This document shows positions 1 through 5,507 of a DNA stretch of 6,188 bases, piece after piece; positions within the stretch are counted from its first letter, which is position 1; each line of letters starts with the position of its first letter. The notes beneath the pieces were generated by a model. The model saw only the letters and a list, made by a program, of their open reading frames with translations. It searched no databases and was not told the DNA's origin. Origin of the DNA: an uncultured Ilumatobacter sp. GTDB lineage: Bacteria > Actinomycetota > Acidimicrobiia > Acidimicrobiales > Ilumatobacteraceae. A program made the translations under genes and the position numbers. The stretch covers positions 1-6,188 of the forward strand of contig CALAHA010000046.1 in NCBI GenBank assembly GCA_937891565.1, given 5' to 3'.

Positions 1-217
1 CGACCCGGACACGCCCGGCGCGACCAGGCCGGCGACCACGACGATCCCGCCAGATCCAACGAGCGGATACGGCGTTGGGTTGATGATCTTCGATGCCGAA
101 GACGACATTTCGCTCAGCTTTGGCCACACCGGCACGCTCGAGAGCACACACGCAATGTTCGCTCGTAGCCCCGATGGGCTGACCTGGGCTGTGGCCGTCC
201 CGCAGCCGCTTGAGTAA
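1..217 (+). CDS. Serine hydrolase (beta-lactamase/PBP-like, class C type), C-terminal fragment cut by window start
   Basis: Reading from base 2, 71 codons run to a TAA at 215-217; the 5' part lies outside the window. The fragment carries a GYGVGL strand followed by GHTGT, the third active-site motif (HTG, equivalent to KTG) of the beta-lactamase/D-alanyl-D-alanine carboxypeptidase superfamily, then THAM and DGLTWAVAV, which form the last strands of that fold. The same elements occur in the same order in the complete gene immediately downstream, so the two are paralogs. A Pro/Thr-rich stretch (ATRPATTTIPP) precedes the GYGVGL strand where the downstream protein has a shorter Gly-rich loop. The catalytic SxxK and YxN motifs are not in view, so activity and substrate cannot be judged. 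The family assignment is firm for so short a piece; the exact role (peptidase, esterase or beta-lactamase-like) is unknown. Confidence 0.8.
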   Translation, partial: DPDTPGATRPATTTIPPDPTSGYGVGLMIFDAEDDISLSFGHTGTLESTHAMFARSPDGLTWAVAVPQPLE

Positions 218-219
218 GG
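216..219 (+). promoter_or_regulatory. Probable ribosome binding site AAGG for the GTG start at 228
   Basis: AAGG ends 8 nt before GTG 228, a normal Shine-Dalgarno spacing, and overlaps the TAA stop of the upstream paralog. The alternative in-frame TTG at 210 has no purine-rich sequence ahead of it. This favours GTG 228 and suggests translation is handed over from the upstream hydrolase. The motif is only four bases, so this supports the start but does not prove it. Confidence 0.45.
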
Positions 220-227
220 CTGAGGCA

Positions 228-1640
228 GTGCAGCGAACGACGAGTGGCCGAGTCGGCGTGGTGCTGCTCGTCATTGCACTGGTGGCCTGTACCGACACCG
301 ATCCGACGAGCCGACCATCGCCCGGATTCATGCCCTCCACGGTCCAGCCGGTCGCCGCCGATCCCGACACCAGTCCCGACACCGCTGACCGGTCTGTGAT
401 CGACCTCGTTGAAGAGGCTGCGCCGCCGGTCACCGAACCGGCCGACACGGAGGTGCCCGGTGCGGACACGGAGGTGCTCGCTGCGGACACGGCCGATGAC
501 AGCGCCACGACAGGCCTCGATGAGGCGGGTCTGAGCACCGACGATCCGACTTTTGAGGTCGAGCCACTCCGCCCGTTCGTCTTGGAAGCGGCCGAGGCCG
601 CGCCGGCAGCACCAGCCCTCGACGATTCGGGAAGCGCAGCTCCGACCGGATGGGCGGCGTTCGACCGCTCACTACAAGACGCTCTGCTGCGCAACGGCAA
701 CACCGCTGCATCGGTCGCGGTCGCGATCGGTGGCGAGGTCGTGCACGAGGACGCCTTCGGCCTGCGGGCACCGTTCATCAGCGACGACGAGGCCGCGCCC
801 GGCGATCGCTTCCGAATTGCGAGCATCTCGAAGATGATCACCGCAATCACGCTGCTCCAGCTCGTTGAGGACGGCGTCGTCGGCCTGGATGACGAGGTGG
901 GCCAACTGGTTGCTGACCAGCTCCAGGTGACGCCGTCGGCGGGCGCTCGTCGGCTGACCGCCCGCCGGTTACTCAACCACACCTCAGGTTTTGGAAAGTA
1001 CGACACACAGTTCTTCCGCAAGGGCGCTGACAGCTGCGAAGACGCTGCCCGCCTCGGCATCAGGCAGGGCGCCGGCTCCGGTGGATACAGATACAGCAAC
1101 ATGAACTTCTGTGTCGCTGGGATACTGATCGAAGCAATCACCGCGAAGAGCTACGTGGAGGCTGTCTACGAGCAGCTCCTCACGCCGCTCGGGTTGTCCG
1201 GGCTCCGGCTGGCCAATACGTACGACCCAGGCCCGGGCGAAGTGCTGCACCCGTCGACCGCTGACCGGAACTACATGGAAACGCTCGGCGGCGCCGGAAG
1301 CTGGATTGCTTCACCGACCGACCTCGTCACCATCTTGAACTCACTCGACTACTCGACTTCCGGTTTCAAGCCACTCGAGCCCGACACGGTCGCACTGATG
1401 GAGACTCCTGTCGGCGGCGTAGCGGGCCAGCGGGGCTACGGCCTCGGGCTGATTTCCTACGGCGAGGGTCGCTACGGCCACACGGGCACGATCGAGAACA
1501 CCCACGCCATGGTCTTGAACCGCAGCGACGGCGTCATCTGGTCAATTACCGTGTCGGGTCCGTACCCCGACGACACGCCGCGCCTTGAAGCATTCATCAA
1601 CCGAGCGTTCGAGGCTGGCGGGTTCGTCTCGGGTCAGTAG
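228..1640 (+). CDS. Lipoprotein serine hydrolase, beta-lactamase/D-Ala-D-Ala carboxypeptidase-like (class C fold)
   Basis: Predicted surface lipoprotein of 470 aa, numbered from GTG 228; an in-frame TTG at 210 would add six residues and overlap the upstream stop. Residues 1-21 form a lipoprotein signal: arginines, a hydrophobic core, then lipobox LVAC with Cys21. Residues 22 to about 140 are an acidic Pro/Ala/Asp/Thr-rich linker with a 7-residue repeat, probably unstructured, holding the enzyme away from the membrane. The catalytic domain spans about 142-465 and has all three superfamily motifs: Ser199-x-x-Lys202 (SISK), Tyr289-Ser-Asn291, and His418-Thr-Gly420. Ser199 is the expected acyl-enzyme nucleophile. 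These proteins hydrolyse peptides, esters or beta-lactams; sequence alone does not say which, and the HTG triad does not separate them. It follows a paralog by 10 bp and is probably co-transcribed with it. The TAG stop overlaps the 3' end of the opposite-strand CoA-transferase. Confidence 0.9.
   Translation: MQRTTSGRVGVVLLVIALVACTDTDPTSRPSPGFMPSTVQPVAADPDTSPDTADRSVIDLVEEAAPPVTEPADTEVPGADTEVLAADTADDSATTGLDEAGLSTDDPTFEVEPLRPFVLEAAEAAPAAPALDDSGSAAPTGWAAFDRSLQDALLRNGNTAASVAVAIGGEVVHEDAFGLRAPFISDDEAAPGDRFRIASISKMITAITLLQLVEDGVVGLDDEVGQLVADQLQVTPSAGARRLTARRLLNHTSGFGKYDTQFFRKGADSCEDAARLGIRQGAGSGGYRYSNMNFCVAGILIEAITAKSYVEAVYEQLLTPLGLSGLRLANTYDPGPGEVLHPSTADRNYMETLGGAGSWIASPTDLVTILNSLDYSTSGFKPLEPDTVALMETPVGGVAGQRGYGLGLISYGEGRYGHTGTIENTHAMVLNRSDGVIWSITVSGPYPDDTPRLEAFINRAFEAGGFVSGQ
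441..500 (+). repeat. In-frame 21-bp tandem repeat in the acidic linker
   Basis: Two adjacent 21-bp units (441-461 and 462-482) share GCSGACACGGAGGTG and encode ADTEVPG and ADTEVLA. A degenerate third unit from 483 starts GCGGACACGG and encodes ADTADD. The period is seven codons, so copy-number changes keep the reading frame. It lies in the low-complexity tether of the lipoprotein hydrolase and is best explained as slippage in a flexible linker under little sequence constraint. Confidence 0.75.
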
Positions 1641-2860
1641 ATCACGCCCGCGGCTCGAAGGGCCGAGGCATCGAGCCCGAGTTCGGTGACGATCTCGTCC
1701 GAGTGCTGGCCGAACGTTGGTGCATGATCGCCGATGTGTTGTGGAGTCGCCGACATGCGAGCTGCCGGGCGGGGTTCACGGACCATGCCCGCAACCGGGT
1801 GCTCCCGTTCGACAAACACCCTGTTGTTGATGACCTGTGGATCGTCGTGCACTTCGCTCAACGGTGTGATCTTGGTGCCGGGCACATCGTGCTCGACAAC
1901 GCCTTTCATGAACTGTTCGACCGTGGTGCTTTGCGCAGCTTCGCGAAGTACGGCACTGAGTTCCTTGCGGTGTAGAGAGCGCGAGGCAAGGCCGACGAAC
2001 CGGGGGTCTTCGGCAATGTCAGGCCGCCCATACGTGGCACAGAGCCCGGCGAACTCGGACTCGCTCACCGCACTGGCTGCGGCGTAGCCGTCGGCGAGTG
2101 GAATAGCGGTGTAGCTGGATGCAAGCGTCGGGGATCGGTCGACGTCTTCGTCGGTGAGCGCGACATCCATTGCGGAGTCGGGCCAGAGGAAGGCAATGGC
2201 GGTGTCGAGCATCGACAACACGATGTGTTGGCCTGCGGCCTTGCCCATTGCGCGGGCAAAAAGTGCTGCGGTGATTGCTTGGCAAGCGGTGTAAGCGGTG
2301 GTCTTGTCGCACACGAGCGTTCGGAACAACTCGGGTGCGCCCTTGGTCGGGTTTGTTTGCACATCAGCCAGTCCCGACGCGGCTTGGATGACGTTGTCGT
2401 AGGCGCGACGGCCACTCATTGGGCCGTCCGGGCCGAACCCCGAGATTGACGTGTAGATCAGATTTGGGTTGAGTTCGTGCATGGCGTCCCACCCAAGGCC
2501 GATGCGATCCATCGCCCCTGGACGGAAGTTCTGGATCAGCACATCGGCGTCGGCGATCAGGGTGCGCATTACATCGAGGCCGGCCGGCTGTTTGACGTCG
2601 ATGACAAGAGACCGCTTGCCGCGATTGTTATTGATGAAGATCCCGGTCATCCCGTTCTTCGACGTACCCAAATGACGCATCATGTCGCCCAACCCCGGTG
2701 CTTCGACCTTGACAACGGAGGCGCCCTGGTCGCCGAGCATCATCGCGGCGAGTGGACCGGCGATCATCACCGACATGTCGACCACTTTGATGCCGGCAAG
2801 TGGACCGGCGGGTTGATCTGTGAGTGGACCGGTGAGTGGACCTGCGGGTTGATCGTTCAT
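1634..2860 (-). CDS. CaiB/BaiF family (class III) CoA-transferase
   Basis: Full-length 408-aa cytosolic enzyme predicted to move CoA from an acyl-CoA donor to a carboxylic acid. Family signatures appear in order: the N-terminal strand and nucleotide-binding segment GIKVVDMS...AGPLAAMMLGDQGASVVKVE (about 23-53), NNNRGKRSLVIDVK (77-90), the hallmark NFRPG (111-115), SISGFGPDGP (138-147), and VCDKTTAY, where Asp185 aligns with the catalytic aspartate that forms the acyl-anhydride intermediate. The C-terminus has the usual GQHSDEIVTELGL segment (384-396). Substrate cannot be read from sequence; the family covers formyl-, carnitine-, bile-acid- and methylacyl-CoA enzymes. ATG 2860 is the only start that keeps the first conserved strand, although no clear Shine-Dalgarno precedes it. 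Residues 2-20 are an unusual repeat-derived extension (DQPAGPL occurs twice). It is divergent from the GTPase gene and overlaps the lipoprotein hydrolase by 7 nt at the 3' end. Confidence 0.93.
   Translation of the reverse strand: MNDQPAGPLTGPLTDQPAGPLAGIKVVDMSVMIAGPLAAMMLGDQGASVVKVEAPGLGDMMRHLGTSKNGMTGIFINNNRGKRSLVIDVKQPAGLDVMRTLIADADVLIQNFRPGAMDRIGLGWDAMHELNPNLIYTSISGFGPDGPMSGRRAYDNVIQAASGLADVQTNPTKGAPELFRTLVCDKTTAYTACQAITAALFARAMGKAAGQHIVLSMLDTAIAFLWPDSAMDVALTDEDVDRSPTLASSYTAIPLADGYAAASAVSESEFAGLCATYGRPDIAEDPRFVGLASRSLHRKELSAVLREAAQSTTVEQFMKGVVEHDVPGTKITPLSEVHDDPQVINNRVFVEREHPVAGMVREPRPAARMSATPQHIGDHAPTFGQHSDEIVTELGLDASALRAAGVIY
1652..1677. repeat. Inverted repeat just past the hydrolase stop; possible weak terminator
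   Basis: GGCTCGA (1652-1658) and TCGAGCC (1671-1677) are a perfect 7-bp inverted repeat around a 12-nt loop, starting 11 nt after the hydrolase stop codon. No T-run follows on the plus strand, so it is not a classical intrinsic terminator. It lies inside the last codons of the opposite-strand CoA-transferase, where it could equally be a chance effect of GC-rich coding. A role in ending the plus-strand transcript is possible but unproven. Confidence 0.3.
2799..2854. repeat. Short direct repeats building the CoA-transferase N-terminus
   Basis: A 20-bp sequence AGTGGACCGGCGGGTTGATC at 2799-2818 recurs at 2835-2854 with one mismatch (T for G at the ninth base). Between them, 2823-2834 is a further AGTGGACCGGTG copy. 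The starts are 24 and 12 bp apart, multiples of three, so in the minus-strand gene the copies encode repeated PAGPL/TGPL units. A related AGTGGACCGGCG occurs at 2751-2762, where it encodes part of the conserved AGPLA segment. The pattern suggests replication slippage adding codons between the start codon and the conserved core. Confidence 0.75.
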
Positions 2861-2900
2861 GGGTCAGATGGTGGCAGGTGGTTGATGGCAATATGGCGTC
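2861..2900. promoter_or_regulatory. 40-bp divergent intergenic region between CoA-transferase and GTPase genes
   Basis: This gap must hold at least the start-proximal promoter parts for both flanking genes. On the plus strand, CAATAT at 2889-2894 sits about 7 bp before the GTG start at 2901, the position expected of a -10 element for a leaderless transcript, a common arrangement in actinobacteria. No Shine-Dalgarno lies at normal distance from either start; AGGTGG at 2876-2881 is about 19 nt from the GTG, too far. On the minus strand CATATT (2895-2890) could be a -10 for the CoA-transferase. I see no convincing -35 elements or operator palindrome, and no AT-rich Zur-type box. The call rests mostly on geometry. 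Confidence 0.4.
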
Positions 2901-3818
2901 GTGGCGCGCCCTGACATTCCCATCACGGTCATTGGCGGATACCTCGGTGCGGGAAAAACCACATTGCTCAACCGCCTACTGCGCGAGCCCGACGGCCGTC
3001 GGTTGGGGGTGATTGTCAATGACTTCGGGTCGATAGGTATTGACGCCGAACTACTCGCCGCCGCGAGCGACTCCGGTGTGATCAATTTGCCCAACGGTTG
3101 TGTGTGCTGTTCGTTAGGGAACGATCTCATGCAGTCACTCGGTTTGCTTCGTGATGTCGAGTTCCCGCCGGACCAGATCGTCATTGAAACGAGTGGCATT
3201 GCCGATCCATTGGCTGCGGCAGCGTGGGGCACATCGGTGGGGTTTGCGCCGGGAGGAGTGGTCGTACTCGCTGCGGCCGACTCGATCGGGCGGCAGGTCA
3301 AGGACCGCTACGTCAGCGCAGAGGTACGTCGCCAGCTCGCGGGCGCCGATCTCATCATTTCAACCAAGCTCGACCTCTGTACACCGGAGCAATTACAGCA
3401 GGCGCTCGACGTGCTCGATGAACACGCTCCTGGCGTCCCCATCGTCGATGGTCTAGCTCCAATCGACCTGGTTCTCGGGCTGCGGCTGGGGTCTGGCGCT
3501 GGGCCCACAGCGGCAAACCCATCGGCAGAGCACGGGCAAGCGAGATACTCGCGCTGGTCGTGGTCAGGCACGACCGTCGCAGCGGGACGAGTCGTCGGCC
3601 TCGCGGATGCGATGCGCGACATGCTGCGGCTCAAGGCTGTGCTTGACGTCGAAGGCCACCACCTTGAGGTGCATGTGGTGGGCGGCCGCATGAGCGTGCA
3701 CGAAGTGCGTGGGCTCCGGGCCGGAAGTCGCGCTGAAGCAATCCTCCTGCCCGATGACGCCGACGGTGAGGCACTGCTTGTTCGGCTGAGCGCGGCATTC
3801 GACGCGCTCCAGTCGTAA
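2901..3818 (+). CDS. COG0523/CobW-type G3E family GTPase (putative metallochaperone)
   Basis: Cytosolic GTPase of 305 aa. The N-terminal G domain shows Walker A GYLGAGKT (13-20), VIVNDFG (37-43), the metal-binding GCVCC signature (66-70) with Cys67, Cys69 and Cys70, and the Walker B-like IETSGIADP (95-103). The base-recognition motif is TKLD (155-158), a Thr variant of the usual NKxD. A CobW C-terminal domain follows from about 212 to 300 (YSRWSWSG...DVEGHHLEVHVVGG). Known members deliver or sense metals: CobW with cobalt in cobalamin synthesis, the zinc chaperones ZNG1/YeiR, and the nitrile hydratase activators. No long His-rich metal loop is present, and no cobalamin, nitrile hydratase or urease genes are in view, so metal and client are unknown. 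The adjacent, convergent amidohydrolase is a candidate metalloenzyme client by inference only. GTG 2901 was chosen because the G domain begins nine codons later; the mRNA may be leaderless. Confidence 0.92.
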   Translation: MARPDIPITVIGGYLGAGKTTLLNRLLREPDGRRLGVIVNDFGSIGIDAELLAAASDSGVINLPNGCVCCSLGNDLMQSLGLLRDVEFPPDQIVIETSGIADPLAAAAWGTSVGFAPGGVVVLAAADSIGRQVKDRYVSAEVRRQLAGADLIISTKLDLCTPEQLQQALDVLDEHAPGVPIVDGLAPIDLVLGLRLGSGAGPTAANPSAEHGQARYSRWSWSGTTVAAGRVVGLADAMRDMLRLKAVLDVEGHHLEVHVVGGRMSVHEVRGLRAGSRAEAILLPDDADGEALLVRLSAAFDALQS

Positions 3819-3830
3819 CGCTCCTGAACG

Positions 3831-5507
3831 TCAGACGCCGGGGTGGGCTGCCTCGTTGGGCTGTCCGCCGACGATGGTTCCCCACACACCGATGTCTTTG
3901 ATTCCCATCGGGTCGATGGTGAGCGGGTTCTCTTCAAGCACAGTGAAGTCGGCTGCTTTGCCGCACTCGACGCTGCCGAACTCATCGTCGGCGTGGAGCT
4001 GATACGCAGCACCGGTGGTGACCGAGCGCAGCGCCGACTCGGCCGAGATGCGTTCGTTCTCGCCGAGTACTCGGCCTGATGGCGTCATGCGGTTGACCGC
4101 ACACCACATCGTGTGGAGGTGTCCAAGCGGTGTGACGGCCGCGTCGGAATGGATCGAGAATGAAACGCCCAGTCGCTCGGCGGTGGCGCACGCTTCCATA
4201 CGACGGGCTCGCTCGGGCCCGACGGTGATGTCGTGGTGCTGGTCGCCCCAGTACCAAATGTGGTTCGTGAAGATGTTGGCGCACATGCCGAGCTTGGCCA
4301 TGCGGCGGTACTGGGCTGGCGACGTCAGTTGGCTGTGCTGCACCGTGTACCGGTGATCGAGCCATGCCGACTCCAACAGCAGTTGTTCAACGACATCGAT
4401 CCACAGGTCGATTGTCATGTCGCCGTTGCAGTGCACGTGGGTGTTGATGCGCCGCTCGTGGAACGGCCGGACCATGTCGATCAACTGCTCCGGCGGAACC
4501 ATCCACACACCGTGGTCGGCGGGGGCCTGGCCGCCTGGGCTGAAATAGCCGGGCCACTTCATCTTTGCGGTGAAACCCTGAATCGATCCGTCGAGCACGA
4601 TCTTTAAGCCAGCAGTGCGCAGGCGATCGGTGTCTTCGAGTTCGAACTGCTGCACGAGATCAGCTGCGGCTGCCCAGTCGTTCGAACCCGGCATCATGCC
4701 AATCAGGTGTCGCTGATGAATGCGTGCAGGGAAGTCGTCGGTGACGACCTGGTGCCACAGCTCTTGGCCCTGGGGTCGGGTGACGCCACTGGCGCCGAGG
4801 TCGACGACCGACGTGATGCCGACGTTCGCGCACATCTGGCCGAGAGTGCGGATTGCCTCGGGGTCGCCCATCAGTCGCATGATCAGGTGAATCGCCGATG
4901 TGGCGAGCGCGATGGCTGGCATTTCTTGCAGCTCACCGTTTGGCTCACCGCTGGCGTCGCGAGCCACACCGACGGTTGTCGAATCGCGGGTGATCTCGTT
5001 TTGGTCGAGCATCGCGCTGTTGACCGTGGCGAGGTGGGCGCTCGCGTGGAACACAAAGATGGGCCGCTCCAGCGATGCCCGGTCGAGGTGATGGCGGGTC
5101 AGACGTTCTTCGCCGGTGAAGTAGATCGGGTCGAAACCCCAGACGACGATTGGTTCGTGTGAGCCCTGGGTTTCCTCGTCGAGTTGGCGGAGCAGCTCGA
5201 AGAGTTTGTCGTAGGTCTGGATGCCTTCGGCCATGCTGCCGTCGGGGCGATGCCGCGGGAACCAGCCGGCGTAGGGGAGCAGCCCGAAGGAACCTTCGAA
5301 CACGTGGCCGTGGGCCTCGATCATGCCGGGCGTGAGGACGTGGTCGGCGAAGCGGGAGTCGATGGTGTGCGGCCCCCAGCTCGTGCATTCGTCGAGCGAA
5401 CCAGCGGCGAGGATCTTGCCCTCGCGGACCGCGACTGCTTCGACGACCGGCTGACTGGGGTCCATCGTGATGATCGACCGGGCCGGGATGACAGTGATTT
5501 CGCTCAC
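3831..5507 (-). CDS. YtcJ-like metal-dependent amidohydrolase (Amidohydrolase_3 family)
   Basis: Cytosolic hydrolase of 558 aa, normal for the YtcJ/NfdA group. A split small beta-domain (about 1-60 and 510-550, ending in GSVECGKAADFTVLEENPL) flanks a TIM-barrel with the expected metal-site motifs: His66-Gly-His68 in PGMIEAHGHV, THVHCNGD with His357, His359 and Asp363, VQHSQ with His391, and HSDAAVTP with Asp455. LKIVLDGSIQGFTA (301-314) is another group hallmark. Characterised relatives remove N-formyl or other acyl groups from amides; most members have no known substrate, so a specific reaction cannot be assigned. Glu64 replaces the Asp usual before the first HxH. The GTG start at 5507 overlaps the upstream TGA as GTGA, with a weak GGCGGA about 6 nt before it, so translation is probably coupled to the oxidoreductase. 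The 3' end converges on the GTPase gene with a 12-bp gap and no visible terminator. Confidence 0.92.
   Translation of the reverse strand: MSEITVIPARSIITMDPSQPVVEAVAVREGKILAAGSLDECTSWGPHTIDSRFADHVLTPGMIEAHGHVFEGSFGLLPYAGWFPRHRPDGSMAEGIQTYDKLFELLRQLDEETQGSHEPIVVWGFDPIYFTGEERLTRHHLDRASLERPIFVFHASAHLATVNSAMLDQNEITRDSTTVGVARDASGEPNGELQEMPAIALATSAIHLIMRLMGDPEAIRTLGQMCANVGITSVVDLGASGVTRPQGQELWHQVVTDDFPARIHQRHLIGMMPGSNDWAAAADLVQQFELEDTDRLRTAGLKIVLDGSIQGFTAKMKWPGYFSPGGQAPADHGVWMVPPEQLIDMVRPFHERRINTHVHCNGDMTIDLWIDVVEQLLLESAWLDHRYTVQHSQLTSPAQYRRMAKLGMCANIFTNHIWYWGDQHHDITVGPERARRMEACATAERLGVSFSIHSDAAVTPLGHLHTMWCAVNRMTPSGRVLGENERISAESALRSVTTGAAYQLHADDEFGSVECGKAADFTVLEENPLTIDPMGIKDIGVWGTIVGGQPNEAAHPGV
5504..5507 (-). 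promoter_or_regulatory. GTGA start/stop overlap coupling oxidoreductase and amidohydrolase
   Basis: On the minus strand the oxidoreductase stop TGA (5506-5504) and the amidohydrolase start GTG (5507-5505) share the tetranucleotide GTGA. Such 4-nt overlaps let terminating ribosomes re-initiate, which keeps the two proteins at matched levels. It is the main evidence that these genes form one operon and for choosing this start codon. Confidence 0.85.

Noticed and set aside
441..500. Tandem repeat as a possible CRISPR or regulatory array
   Set aside because: Units abut directly without spacers, are in frame, and encode a linker heptad.
2477..2914. 145-codon plus-strand open frame spanning the 5' part of the CoA-transferase and the intergenic gap
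   Set aside because: His/Asp-rich translation without motifs, antisense to a well-supported gene; it would also overlap the GTPase start.
969..3395. TTA leucine codons (969-971, 3114-3116, 3393-3395) as a sign of bldA-type control or gene transfer
   Set aside because: Only three cases in two genes; bldA-type control is a Streptomyces feature and nothing else indicates transfer.
3824..3834. CTGA-ACG-TCAG inverted repeat between convergent genes as a terminator
   Set aside because: A 4-bp stem with a 3-nt loop and no T-run is too weak and expected by chance.
3308..4012. 234-codon minus-strand open frame under the GTPase and the amidohydrolase 3' end
   Set aside because: Ser/Arg/Thr/Pro-rich composition typical of a reverse-frame shadow, crossing two real genes on opposite strands.
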